Source: Tuctoria greenei (lineage: Eukaryota > Streptophyta > Magnoliopsida > Poales > Poaceae). Taken from it: a stretch of 64,000 bases of DNA. The stretch covers positions 274,547,560 through 274,611,559 of the forward strand of contig JAYESD010000001.1 in NCBI GenBank assembly GCA_036927565.1. The letters run 5' to 3'. Shown here piece by piece: positions 51,748 to 63,112 of this stretch; within the stretch, counting starts at the first letter, position 1, and every line of letters begins with the position of its first letter. The notes under the pieces were generated by a model. The model was given only the letters and a program-made list of their open reading frames with translations. It was not told where the DNA came from and made no database searches. Made by a program: the position numbers and the translations under genes.

Positions 51748-53290
51748 ATGTCAAGCTCCAATGATGAGATCTCTGATATTGAAGCCGAGTTGGACCTAGA
51801 GTCTTTGCTTTGGTCCTCGACGGACCAAAGCAAGAAAAGGCAACACCATGCCGCTGACCCGTCGCCCACTCCACCTCAAGTGCGACGAAAGGTCGTGGCC
51901 AAGAAGCCAGCATCCAAAGGAAAGGATGTAGCTAGCCCCAACTTGGCAGCTCCTCGCCAAGCCAAGGGAAAAGGGAAAGGGATCGCCACCGGTCCCATTG
52001 GCCCCCTCCAGATGAGTGCTCTGAGGTAGGGGGCTAGAGACCCCACTAAAGAGAAGTTCAATGGCAAAGGAAGCGATACGGCTTCCAAGCTCAAAATGAT
52101 GGATTGTTACAGCAGATCCAAGAAGGCAGTGGATGCCAGATTCTGGAGCAACTTTCAAGCGGATTACTATAGCTCTGTGTACCTCACAATGAAGACTCGG
52201 TTGTCCGTAGCTAGTGGATTGACTGGAATCATTTTGAAAGGAAGAGTTGTGGTGCTTTTGATGAAGTGGTTGAGGCTACAGCAAGGCATGGACTGAAGGA
52301 TCTGTTTGCCTTTAGGTACAACTTTAATGATGAAATTATTGCTCAGTTTTATGCCACCTGCTACTTTGCTAGTGATGAAGAGGAGAGGGTGACTTAGATG
52401 ACACATGGATTCAAGTACACCATTACTTTTGATGAGTTTGCAAGACTGCTTCACCTAGAAGACACTGGCAACAATGAGTTAACCATCCACAACATTGGTG
52501 TCTTGGAGAAGGATAAAATGAAGTTTCTCTATGACACTCGCTTGACATTCAATCCTCCTTTCACAAAGAACATGAAGCCATTCTTCATGGTTCTCAACAG
52601 AGTCCTCTAGAAGACCATAGCTCCAAAAGATGGAGATACAGGAAGTGTGCAAGGGTACTTGAGGACCTTAATAAAGGTGATAAGCAAGAACCGGAAGTTT
52701 GACATCTTCGACTATATTAGGAATGATATGGTGAATATCTCCTGCACACCGAACAAATCATGTGGCTATGCACCTTACATGATGTTTATGATTGAGAAAG
52801 TCACAGGGATCGAGTCCGTGAAGGATGTGGAGCACACTCTCCTAAGGACTCAGAAGCCCTCACAAGCCACTCTCCCAGCTGCTCCATCTGCAGCGTCCGG
52901 TGAAGAGGCTCTGAGGCGAGCCCAAGAAGATGCCAAGAATACTCCCGATGCCTAGGGTCCCTCCTCAAAAAGGGTCCTCAAGTGGCATATTGAAGTACTT
53001 GGCTGCCATCTTCGGCTCATGCAAAAAGGCTAAAGTGAAGCTTCATAAGTTGAACAAGGCAAGGAAGGCGGATATGAAGTATGTCAAGCAAATTTGCCAG
53101 AAGCTGGAGATCGAGCCCATTGGATCTCCCGTTATCTCTGATGATTCAGCTTCAGATTCTCGGAGTTGCCACCTCTATCTCTCCCTCTGAGCTTGCCTAT
53201 TTTGGCATTGGGGGCACTTCGAGTGGCTCCGCTCCTCCTCCTCCTCAACCCGAAGATAAAGACGATGAGAGGACCGACAATGAGGAATGA
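51748..53290 (+). pseudogene. Additional ORF of copia E in the env position
   Basis: From the Met at 51748 (MSSSNDEISDIEAELDLESL) the reading is broken by stops near 52027, 52395 and 52608 and by frameshifts. It is clearly homologous to the intact frame of element F (63949-63113). Shared parts: 'FDEFARLLHLEDT', 'NIGVLEKDKMKFLYD', 'PFFMVLNRVL', 'APKDGDTGSVQGYLRTLIKVI', 'CGYAPYMMFMIEKVT', a basic 'KAKVKLHKLNKARKADMKYV' helix and an acidic/Pro end. It resembles the domain annotated as putative plant transposon protein. I see no signal peptide or membrane segment, so an envelope role is not supported. Confidence 0.72.
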
Positions 53291-53752
53291 GCCTCTAGAT
53301 CCCTCCTCTCGTTCTTTTTGGTGCCTTGATGCCAAAGGGGGAGAGATTGAGGGGGAGTCACTAGGTCCTAGATGTAGGTTGCGAGAGGAGAGCTCTAATT
53401 GTGTTTCTTTTGGGTTGTAAAACTTTGATTGCGCTCTCTTATGTTATTGGACATGTGGTGTGAAACTATGACTTTGTTATGCTTATGACTTGTGTGTTAT
53501 GCTTTAAATTTGATATTTATGCTTGATAACCTTGAAGTTGTCATGATTATGCCATTCATCTTATTCATATCAAGATTATTGTTCACACAAATGTAGTTTT
53601 GCATCCCACCATAAAGAGTGCACATATGTCTCATGTTTTCATTGCTTAATTTGTTCCAAACTCATATGTGCACCCATTATGAAAATTCTGCACTTTTAAT
53701 CATATTAGTGAAATCTCAATTGGTTGTCTTCAATCACCAAAAAGGGGAAGAT
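53291..53752 (+). other. 3' untranslated region and polypurine tract of copia E
   Basis: Non-coding, ending with 'aaaaaggggaaga' (53739-53751), the polypurine tract, directly before the 3' LTR. Confidence 0.75.
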
Positions 53753-54004
53753 TGAAAGTGCATCTAGGCATATCTTGTGGGTTTTGGTGAATTTAAGACA
53801 AGCAAATGAGATCCTAACTAAATTGTTGAGATGAGCGCAGGTTTTAATGAAATTATGAAGAAAGCGCAAAAAGAAGGGAGAGTGAGGAATCAAGTTGAAT
53901 GGAGCTCAAGAAATGATTATATTACTCTTTATGTATGGAGTGTGTTGGAGAAACACACCCCAAGAATTCAAGCAAATTTTAATCACTCACTGCACAAAGT
54001 TATA

Positions 54005-54545
54005 CAGGTCTGGAATAGTCCGATGTACCTCGGACTAGTCTGATTTCTCTCTGTCCAGAATCGGACAAGTCCTCCCAGAGTGGACTTGTCTGCACAGTCC
54101 AGTTTCCCCAGACCGGACTAGTCCGATATCACCACGGACTAGTCTGATATCTCTCTGACTAAGATCGGACTAGTCCTCCCCAGTGCAGACTAGTCCTCAT
54201 CACTTCACAGTTTGCACGACGTCGGACAAGTCCGATATCAAAACGGACTAGTCGGATATCTTTCTGACCTAAATCAGACAAGTTCGATATCTGCACGGAT
54301 TAGTCCGAAAAACGTTCTGACTAAAATCGGACAAGTCCTCCAAGTGCGGACTTGTCCTCAATTCACTAAGGGTTTCATCACGGCCGGACTAGTCCGATAT
54401 ATGCCGGACTAGTCCGAACATCTACAGACACAAAAATGGACTAGTCCGCCCCTGGCCGAACAAGTCCGATAATTCGGGACACTTAGGGTTTCCCACATGC
54501 CGTACACCGGACTAGTTCAGAATCCACCACGGACTAGTCCGAACC
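54005..54545. repeat. Palindrome array CGGACTAGTCCG in the E 3' LTR
   Basis: About twenty GGACTAGTCC-type units corresponding one-to-one with those of the 5' LTR. Several units are intact here and mutated there, and the reverse. Confidence 0.9.
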
Positions 54546-54580
54546 TTGAAAACCCTAACGGTAACCTTTGGAAACCCTAG

Positions 54581-54588
54581 TATAAATA
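54581..54588 (+). promoter_or_regulatory. TATA box of copia E 3' LTR
   Basis: TATAAATA after 'gaaaccctag', directly downstream of the palindrome array. It could drive readthrough into the antisense of LINE ORF1. Confidence 0.6.
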
Positions 54589-55348
54589 GAGGTGCACGGC
54601 CCCTAATTAATCTCACTCGACTTCCTGCGCCGTCACACCCTCCAAGAGCTTAGAAAACATGTCTCTCCACACAATGCAACACAAGAAAGATCAAATCCTT
54701 GAGGATTAACTTTAGATCAAAGGAGAGACACGATTCTTCACGTTTTGAGCTCTTGGGTTTGATTCTCTTGCACACTCTTGTTCTTTATTGCATATAATTC
54801 GAGTGTGTTGGTGGTGTATTCAGTTGTAAATGTTGGGGAGCCCTCAACTTGTGAGAAGGCCCCTTGGACTTGGTGATTTTCCCTTTGTGATTAGTGGAAG
54901 AGAATCGACCTCCGTGGCGATTCGACGAGGGTAAGGGTTGGTGAAGACCCGGTCCTTTCGTGGGCTCCTCCATGTAGATGTAGGTTGCCTTCGTGGGAAC
55001 CGAACTACGGGATAAAAATCTTGTGTCTTCACTTTGTGCTTATTGTTCATTGCATCTAGGATTTAATTGATCTTAGTCAAATTATGTCAAAACTTGAAAC
55101 TAAGGTTACCTTGTGTTATCTTCAGTTTAATTGAAGCAACATACTCTAGTTATATCTTAATTTCCGCTACGTAATGTACTTGGATCAACATCATCGATCA
55201 AACTTGATCGATCTAGTCCGCATGCACCGGACTAGTTCGCACACTACCAGACTAGTCCAATTTATCTATATTTGATCAAGTTGCTGAGTATTGCAGTTTC
55301 TGACAAAAGTTCAAAAAGGCCTATTCACCCCCCTCTAGGCCACATTCA

Positions 55349-57577
55349 CTTGTACTCGGTGAGGTTGACAGTAGACGAGTCTGCCGTGTTTTCAAGGATA
55401 CGCATGAGGCAGAGTTGAGCCCGCTGTGCAACAGGGATCACTGAGGGGCAGACTGCCTGCCGACCACTCTGATATGTGGGCTCCATAGAGGAAGCCTCCT
55501 TCTGACGGCGACGCCTAGTCCTCAACAGCGTGAGAGGTGGTGCGCCCAATAGAGCAGATGCAACAGGCTGAAATAATTTGTGGATGGAGTTCTGGCCGTT
55601 CGATCTGGGAAGCGGCCCATCACGCTGCATGGCCTCGCATCCTTCTGGCGCAGTTTGATTGGCCGCCACCTCATGCGAAACCGCAAAGGTATCGTATTGC
55701 TGCGCGGGCCCATGAACCACCTACTTCCAAGCTACAACTGTTTGAGTCTGCACAGCGGACCAACCCAATAGCTCCTCAAGCATCGGGTCCATGTTGTCCT
55801 GAACATGAAGTAAACTCGGATCCTTTCCTAAGTTACAGAGCAACCAGGAAGGATCAGTGTCATCTCGGTGTCCCATCCGCCCGGTTGCCTGTAGGTCTTG
55901 AGCATCTATCAGAGAGCTGCTCGGCACGGTCTCCATTGTGGTCGGAACTTTGTCAGGTCCCTCCGCCAATGGGGTGATGGCACGTCCTGATCTAGGGACC
56001 CATGTCTTGGTTGTACGTGCATGCACAATACAGTGTCCATGCCCTACTACAGTAGCAGCAGGACCACCAGGCCTGCGCGGAGAAGACTGTTGGCTCCTCC
56101 ACTGAGAAGGTGGTACCTTTCGTTGAGCACCGGCTTGGGCCCCACCTTGTCGGGGACGTCGGTAGCCTTCGAAGCCAGGAGGCGAGCGGTGGTCGTCATC
56201 GTCGCCAGCAGGCCAGTGATCACTAGCCGTCGGAGGACGGCAGCCCATGGAACATCGAGGAGGTGGAGCAACCTCTCGAGCCTCATCTAGAATGCCTGGG
56301 AGCAAGAAACAACAATAGTATCTCGGGGCACCATCGTCATCGCCAGAGTTGGAAGAGACCGACGATAACTGGTCGCTACTATATGAAGAGGATGAATCTG
56401 GACGCGTTGGGGTGAAATCATAAAAGTGATCAATATGAATAAGAACCTCCACCTCGTTCCCTTCTAGTGGTACATCCGACGGAGGCCCGTTCGGCGCGAC
56501 GTCAGAGACACTGGACATTTCCACGTCTAATGGGAAGAAGATCACATTCTTGATGCATGGCAGGAGGTTAGGATTGGACATCCAGCCATAGAAGCCGAAT
56601 TCGATCGGATCCACCTGCATTGTCGTAGCATGGTCCATGTGGTCAAAGATGCAGATATCACCGAGTATTTGTTGGATCCCCTCCGCGCATTTGGCGAACC
56701 AATGGAGGCCCTCGATGACAATCTTGACGCGGTATAGCCATGCCATGCCTGTCGTCGTAGCTCCCAGTGTCCACGGTGATACTCGAAACTCGGCATTGCC
56801 AGCGTAGATGTTGCCCTACTGAAGCACAACATCACACTGATTAGAGTGAGTAAGTCGTGCAATGAAAGCACTGACAAACTGAGGAGCCACTGAGATATCC
56901 CAGATCGGAAGACGGGCTTGCTGCTGTATAGCATGGCAGACATCATTGGGGACGGCGGCGTGATGACCACCCACAGCAGAGAGAAGAACGAGGCGATGGC
57001 ACAGACGCGCCATCTCAGCCGCCATCATTTCGCTGAGGAGGACAATCACATATCCATGGTTGGGTCATCGTCCTGGAGTCATCACTGTAGCTGCCATCTC
57101 CGCACCCAGGCCACAAAGAACGTCCCGGAAGGTGGTGCCTGGTCGACGACGGCTTGTGTCTCGGGCTGCTGGCGAGAGCGACGGAAAGGCTAGCTGACTC
57201 TTAATATCGGGAGCTGAGTCAAGGAGTCGAGGATGAATGCTCCTGTTGGCGTCGGAGGAAGAAGGTTGAGAACAACGACGAGCGGTGTGGCCGCTGTGGA
57301 GGCAGCAAACACACCTCGGCGGTTCACGACACTGAGCAACAAAGTGGTTCTTGGCAAGGCATCAGAAGCAATGGCCCGCTAGTGCCTTCTTAAGCACCTC
57401 GCAGGGAATAGTGAATCATTCTTCAAAGCACGGTCAGATGCCAATTTTTGACGGTCATGCTGATGCTTTCAGCGTCGCAGGTTCACTAGCTTCCAGTCTG
57501 GTGAAAGAAGTAACTCCCTAATGCTAACGGAGATCGACGGGGAGTTAATGTCCAGTCGTTGCGAGCTCTCCGACTTA
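55349..57577 (-). pseudogene. LINE ORF1 (gag-like), main part
   Basis: Minus-strand frames 56746-55721 and 55720-55346 carry the ORF1 of an L1-type plant LINE. An N-terminal part ('FGFYGWMSNPNLLPCIKNVIF') is followed by an acidic Ser-rich linker, an Arg/Pro/Gly-rich region and 'EELLGWSAVQTQ'. The C-terminal frame ends '...LENTADSSTVNLTEYK' at the copia E insertion and continues at 39202. Frameshifts lie near 55720 and 56740, and stops are frequent in 56760-57577. ORF1 proteins bind element RNA. Confidence 0.68.
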
Positions 57578-57834
57578 CTCACTCCGTCCCATTCTATCTC
57601 TATTTTTAGAATTGGTCAAAGTCAAACTAATCTAACTAAGATCAAATCTACAGAAAAAAATATTAACTTTCGTAACATCATATTAGTACTATTAGATTCA
57701 CCATGAATTATATTTTCACAACATATTTATTTTATATCTTAGAGACTTATATATTTTTATATAAATTTGGTCAAACTTAAATAAGTTTGACTTTGACCAT
57801 TTTTAGAAATAGAGTTGGAATGGGACGGAGGGAG
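57578..57834. mobile_element. Stowaway-type MITE
   Basis: 257 bp with termini CTCACTCCGTCCCATTCTA and, inverted at the right, CTCCCTCCGTCCCATTC. Duplicated TA on both sides (57576-57577 and 57835-57836). The AT-rich interior has inverted 'gtcaaa' motifs. The CTCCCTCCGT terminus is diagnostic of grass Stowaway (Tc1/mariner) MITEs. Confidence 0.92.
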
Positions 57835-57836
57835 TA

Positions 57837-58641
57837 CCTTGTAGGGATAGAAAGAGAGTGGCTGAAGAGGAGTGATGAGGCTGCAGGGAAGGTGCACCCT
57901 CCATCCTTACCTGCAAAGATCTTGGTTTTGGTGACGACTTCAATGCCCGGACAGAGCCTGACATGGTCGCCATGCCTGGCTATATCAAAGCACCAAGATC
58001 CTATATCGGTGGGGTCATCAACCCATACCGCTCCATGTCGGGCAGCTCCAATAGGGTGACCTTTGGGGTAGATGTTGGCCTTGATGACATCGTCGTCAGA
58101 GAAAGGCCCCCCCCCCCCCCCCATTTCCTCAGTGTGATAGTCATGGCGATGACCACCAAAGTTAAGAGGGATGGAGATCCTCGTTTGCCCTCTGCCGAAA
58201 CCAGAAACTGCAGCTTCTTGGAATCATCCTCTTAAAGGTGAGAGTGACGACAGGGAGAGGATGACGTCTGAGAGTGACGACAGGGAGAGGATGACGTCTC
58301 GGATAGCCAATGAATTCCTTCCTCATCGGAGTCAGACAACTCCTCATTAATCACAGGCAACAACGAGAGGTTGTTAGTCATCAACAGAAACAACAGATCT
58401 ATGCAGTGTTGAGGACGGGCTCAATAGCGCCGAGAAAGGAGGACAAGGGAGCAGGGGCACGGCGAAGAAGGGCATGACAAGACAGGCTGTTTTGGGCAGG
58501 GGATGGCGTTGGGAGGGTTTGGACCAGGGTGGACAAGGCGGTGGGGGACGACGGCGAGAGGGTCGCCGGTGGGGCGTAAGACTATCTCATGCTCTCTGAA
58601 CTTTTCCTTAAGTGTCTTTATGACGATATTAAACTAGTTGT
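57837..58641 (-). pseudogene. LINE 5' region: ORF1 N-terminus and 5' untranslated region
   Basis: The minus-strand frame 58124-57777 (visible part above 57836) reads 'HPIGAARHGAVWVDDPTDIG' and is probably the ORF1 N-terminal region. A run of sixteen C (58107-58122) disrupts the frame. Further 5' is a 30-bp tandem duplication (58240-58299) and GC-rich leader to about 58580. The outer boundary is set by the target duplication at 58642. Confidence 0.5.
58240..58299. repeat. Exact 30-bp tandem duplication
   Basis: 'gagagtgacgacagggagag' plus ten further bases occurs twice head to tail (58240-58269 and 58270-58299) without differences. Confidence 0.92.
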
Positions 58642-58654
58642 AAAGATAAAGGCC

Positions 58655-59962
58655 TCAACTGCCAATTCAATTGCCAGGTCATCACTCCGTGACAAGATAA
58701 ATGCATGGTTGGTCAACACTGAACAGTTGAATCTCGGCCGACTCACTGAGATCAATATAAGCTCAAATGGGTTCTTCACAACCACCGGAAGAAAGAAGAA
58801 TAGTGGGTTGGTGAGTTGAAAAGAGGCTATAAGTTTTATTCTAGAGTGTGAGGCATCGGAAATCAGAGCGAAAGTCAGAGAGGCCATAAGTAGCAATATA
58901 TATGCTTCAAAATTACAAGAATGGAAGAATGAAGACATTAAGTGTTGATGGTGGCATGAATCACACTAAAACAAAGAGGACTGTTTGTTGAATGTGGATT
59001 GTGTATCTGTTTCTTCAGTGGCTCGAAGACTCCATGAGACCATGAGCATCAACTCCTAGGCTGATTTAGCTACTTCACGCTGTACCATTGGTTGGCCTAT
59101 TAGCGGGCGATCCGTTTTTTACTTGTTTCCGCATTATGGAATTCCTCCCGTTCATGTACATCAAGTTTATCATCCCTCACACTTTGTTGACTTCAGCTAT
59201 CAAGTTCACTATGGTTGTATGGAGAACGGAAGCAAACATCACACATCAGCCCACTCACCGAACTGTTTCAATTCACATGGTAATATAGAAAAGTCACTCA
59301 GAGTCACAGGTTTCCTTTTGGGCCGGGTCAGGAAGGAACCCCTAATTACAGCCACTGCATCCATGCATGCTGTGCCGGGAACCGGTCGCTGCAAGAGTGC
59401 ACAAGCAGCAAGCGCCCTTAGGCTACCTCACGGACTATCATCAATTGTATATATGGTCAATGCGCTTTCGTCTTCTTTCCTTTTTCTTTTCTTTGATTCC
59501 TCAAATATGTGCTGAGTGGACGGTTAAACCACGAGAGACTGATTAAACAATTGAGGTACGCTCAATTTCACATCCATAGCGCTGATCCATAAAATGGAGT
59601 AATATATCTATCATGCAGCCATGATATTTGCAATTTTCAGGTCTTCTCTTCTCGTTAATTTTGAGGATTCTTCATGTTTTTTCTTATTTGCTATATTTTT
59701 ATGGATATTTGAAATCTCTTTACCGGTGCATTCTTTACTATTGTAAAGTAATATACTATTTTAATTGTGATCAAGAAAAGGAGACACAAACACCCCTAAA
59801 GGTACAAATTAACACGCTAATAGTTGAAAAGAAAAGACAAGACTCGAGAAAAGACACGGTCGTGCTCACCAAATCTAAAATAAGCAGCATCTGGAAGTTT
59901 GTTTGTTATCATCGACCAGCAGCTAGGTTTATATTGAGCCGTCCGTTTTTAGGTTTTCACAT
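58655..59962. other. Unclassified interval right of the LINE
   Basis: No transposon termini or recognised domains. Two overlapping plus-strand open frames (59088-59288, 59123-59515) have no familiar content. AT-rich from 59520. It ends abruptly at 59962, where sequence identical to 36149 onward begins. Confidence 0.5.
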
Positions 59963-60037
59963 AAAGTAATGTTTGACACAACTACACTGATTCTGTCTGA
60001 GAATCAACATCGTGAACCTCTGCCAAAGGGGACCTAA

Positions 60038-60169
60038 GACCATCCGCACCAACATACTCTAAAACATACTCTATACACTATTCTCCTTCAGTTTTTACAG
60101 TACGTACTCTAAATTACACTACGAAACAGTGTATCCAGTATGCTTTAGAGTGTACCACTGCGGATGGTC
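60038..60169. mobile_element. Harbinger-like MITE, 132 bp, in duplicate copy 2
   Basis: Terminal inverted repeats GACCATCCGCA / TGCGGATGGTC, with TAA on both sides (60035-60037 and 60170-60172). Copy 1 of the duplication shows the intact target 'gacctaaggccgg' at 36218-36230, an empty site. It is inserted at the same TAA that already flanked the first MITE. Confidence 0.92.
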
Positions 60170-60324
60170 TAAGGCCGGCAGCGTCGTTGTGCCAGTTAAT
60201 TTGTTGTCCTGCTCATTTTTTTCATTCTCTCTCTCTTTCTGTCATGTATTTCATTGGTGTGAATGAATGATTATGTAATTAGAGGTTTATTTTTCATATT
60301 AATATTGTGATCAGCACATGGGCA

Positions 60325-60371
<47 letters not shown>
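60325..60371. repeat. Microsatellite (TG)n(TA)n
   Basis: About 15 bp of TG followed by about 32 bp of TA. The equivalent tract in copy 1 (36378-36391) is only about 14 bp. Confidence 0.95.
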
Positions 60372-60373
<2 letters not shown>

Positions 60374-61876
60374 TGATTGGTGCTTCTGAAATAAACATTG
60401 GGCCTAGTCTATTAGTTACATGAGCGTACTGATTTGAACATGACATGAATGACGACATGAAACTTTTAGACGAATAAAAATCCGTCCGAGTAAGTGCATC
60501 TACGCTAAAAAAAGTGTAATAGCTTAGACAGTACTGGCTAGCAAGAAATGTGTACCAAAAGAAGAATTGGACAATGTTTTGGCTTCAGCTAAAAAACTTT
60601 ACACTTGACCGATCATATAGAAATTGAGGAAATCACACACTAACACTGTTCAAATACAGGTACACACCATGTGCCAATCCCCCATTTCCTGGGCCTTCCA
60701 AAAGACCATGTGCGCAAAGATAAAGACCTTTTTTTTAGAAAGATCCGGTTCAACCGGCATATATTAAGTAGGAGAGCACAAATGAGTACAGATTATAGAC
60801 CGGATGTTACAGCGCACTAGATGTGCACTATCTGGTAGCAACCATAGAGAGAGGCGAAAGCAAGTTAATCCTTTGGCCCCTGCCATCATCCAGAGACTAA
60901 TTTCGTCCGAGATTGCATTGAGGAGCTGATGCAGTCTTATCTTTTTGGTCGAATACTCTCCGATTCCGCTTGCAACATAGGATCCAGTAGACGAGGAGGG
61001 TCACAGAGCGGGCACCCTGTGTCTGTTGTCCCGGACTAACAAGGCGCAGGAACCAGGACGCAATGTCTGACGTCGATGGTGGCCGGATTAAAGGTCTGCA
61101 GCTGAATTGAATGTGGCCTAGAGGGGGGTGAATATGCCTTTTTGAATGTTGTCGGAACCTGCAATACTTAACAACCAGATCAAATCTCGAGATATTGGAC
61201 TAGTCCGGTCGAGTGCGGACTAGTCCGGTGTATACCGTCTAGGTTTATCAAATTTGATCGATTAATTTGATTCTAGGATGTATGCAGCGGAAATATACTT
61301 GTAATTGAAGTGTTACACAATTATAAACTAGGATATACCACAAGTCGATCTTATATTTAATGTTTCAACATAAAGTAAGCAAGATTGATTGAAACCCTAG
61401 ATTGATATGATGTATAAGAACGATGAGCGCAAAGTAAGAACACAAACACTTTATCCCGTGGTTCGGTTCCCATAGAGTCAACCTACATCCACGTTGAGGA
61501 GTCTAGAAAAGGACCGAATCTTCTCCAACCCTACCCTCGTCAGATCGCCACGGAGGCCAATCCTCTTCACTTATCACAAAGGGCAAATAACCGAATTCAA
61601 GGGGCCTTCTCACACGTTGAGGGCTCCCCAAGATTATAAAAAGAACTCTGTCAAGAACACACTCAAAAGATTACAATGAAAACCACAGGAGTGTATTAGG
61701 GAATCAAACCAAGAGCTCAATGAGTGATGAACCGTGTATCTCCAATGATGCAAAGTGTATCCTCAAGGGATTGATCTTTGTTGCTTTTAATTTCGTGGAG
61801 AGATGTGTTTTTGAGGCTCTTGGGAGGTGTGATGGCGCTGGGGGTCGAGAGTTGTGAAAGATAGGCCGTGTACACC

Positions 61877-61884
61877 TATTTATA
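61877..61884 (-). promoter_or_regulatory. TATA box of copia F 3' LTR
   Basis: Minus-strand TATAAATA between the palindrome array and the R region, in the same position as in element E. Confidence 0.6.
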
Positions 61885-61909
61885 TGGGGTTCCTAAAAGT
61901 TACCGTTAA

Positions 61910-62395
61910 GGTTTAGGAATATCGTACTAGTCCGTGGTGGACACCGGACTAGTCCGGTGTGCTGTGTGTAGCAAACCCTAAGTGTCCCGGAATATCGGAC
62001 TAGTACGGCTAAAAGCGGACTTGTCCGATTTTGCTTCTGGAAATCTTCGGAGTAGTCCGATGGATATCGGACTTGTCCGGAAAAGTGAAACCCTAAGTGA
62101 ATTGGGGACAAGTACGCACTTGGAGGACTTGTCCAATTTAGGTCAGAGGGTTTTTAGGACTAGTCTGTGCTAATATCGGACTTGTCTGATTTACATCAGA
62201 ATGATAGCGGACTAGTCCGTTGTGTTAACGGACTTGTCCGATTTTGTGCAGCTTGTGAAGTGTTTGGAAGACTAGTCCGCACTGGGGAGGACTAGTCTGA
62301 TTCTAGTCAAAGAGATATCAGACTAGTCCGTGGTGATATCAGACTTGTTCAATCTTGTGCAGAAAGATATCGGACTAGTCCGATCCTGTATAAAC
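61910..62395. repeat. Palindrome array CGGACTAGTCCG in the F LTR
   Basis: About eighteen GGACTAGTCC / GGACTTGTCC-type units, many exact, in about 480 bp. Confidence 0.9.
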
Positions 62396-62643
62396 TTGTG
62401 CAATGTGTGTGATTATTTGTGCTTGAGCTCTTGGAGTGTGTTTCCTTAACACACTCCATACACAATGATCTACTACACTTGTTCCTTGAGCTCTTTTCCA
62501 CATTGCTCCTCATTCTCCCTTCTTTTTGGCACCTTGCTTCTTTTCCCATTAGAACCTGTGATCATCTCAACAAAGTGGTTAGGATCTCATTTGCTTGTCA
62601 TAAATCATCCAAAACCCACAAGGGATTCCTAGATGCACTTTCA

Positions 62644-63112
62644 ATCTCCCCCTTTTTGGTGATTGATGACAACCAATTGAGATTTCACAAAATATGATAA
62701 AAAGTTGAGATTTTCATAAAGTATGCACATATGAGTTTAAAATACATTAAATAATGAAAACATGATCCATATGTGCATTCTTTATGGTGGTATGCATAAC
62801 TAAGTGTATTGAAACAATAATCATGATGAGAATGACATAATTGACATAAACACACCAACAACAAGCATATATGTCATTCTAGGAGCAAAATCACAGAATT
62901 CATCAATTACTTCACAAGTAGTTCAAAACATTGTATCAAAGGACCATAAGTATCATAAGAGCATATTAAAAGTTTTACAAACCACAAAATAGGCAAAAAG
63001 CATAAAAAGAAGCTCTCCTCGCATCCTACAGCTAAGACCTAAGACTCTCCCTCAATCTCTCCCCCTTTGGCATCAAGACACCAAAAAGAAGGAGAGGAGG
63101 GACCTAAAGTCT
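62644..63112 (-). other. 3' untranslated region and polypurine tract of copia F
   Basis: Non-coding sequence between the extra ORF stop and the LTR. It resembles 53291-53752 of element E. The polypurine tract is at 62645-62657 (minus strand). Confidence 0.75.

Larger units (their letters stand above)
39203..55348 (+). mobile_element. SIRE-like Ty1/copia element 'E'
   Basis: LTRs at 39203-40734 and 53753-55348 begin TGAAAGTGCATCTAG and end in ...TTCA. A perfect five-base target duplication CTTGT flanks them (39198-39202 and 55349-55353). The Met PBS is at 40737. The order is gag, protease, integrase, RT, RNase H, then an additional ORF before the 3' LTR, the architecture of the SIRE/Maximus lineage. 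Gypsy G (42204-46787) is nested in gag. The coding parts contain stops, a frameshift set and an RT deletion of about 40 codons, so the element is inactive. Confidence 0.94.
53753..55348 (+). repeat. 3' LTR of copia E
   Basis: 1596 bp, TGAAAGTGC to CCACATTCA. It aligns to the 5' LTR throughout, with substitutions and a 60-bp segment absent from the 5' LTR. Palindrome array at 54005-54545, TATA box at 54581-54588. Confidence 0.93.
36748..58641 (-). mobile_element. L1-type plant LINE, interrupted
   Basis: The minus-strand element has its 3' end at an eight-base A tail (T run 36748-36755) and its 5' end near 58641. Flanking sequences 'aaagataaagacc' (36735-36747) and 'aaagataaaggcc' (58642-58654) differ at one base and look like the long target duplication of target-primed reverse transcription. 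ORF2 (38811-37055) has endonuclease and zf-RVT but lacks the RT core. ORF1 is split by copia E. A Stowaway MITE sits in its 5' region. The 5' boundary rests on the duplication and is less certain than the 3' one. Confidence 0.78.
59963..61107 (+). repeat. Duplicated segment, copy 2
   Basis: Repeats 36149-37126: the last 70 bp of the Harbinger MITE, the AG-peptide 3' flank, the LINE target site, poly(A) tail (T run 60729-60736) and LINE 3' end. It differs by few substitutions, by an expanded (TG)n(TA)n tract and by a 132-bp MITE. It is cut at 61107 by copia F. Confidence 0.92.
61108..62643 (-). repeat. 3' LTR of copia F
   Basis: 1536 bp, TGAAAGTGCATCTAGG (62643) to GGCCACATTCA (61108) on the minus strand. 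TATA box at 61877-61884. Palindrome array at about 61910-62395, plus a few motifs near 61195-61235 at the LTR end. Confidence 0.92.

Noticed and set aside
51748..53290. Calling the extra ORF of copia E an envelope gene
   Set aside because: The position fits, but no signal peptide, transmembrane helix or fusion-like segment is visible.
59123..59515. Open frame of 130 codons with His/Ser-rich start
   Set aside because: I recognise no family, and there is an overlapping competing frame and no supporting signals; left as unclassified interval.
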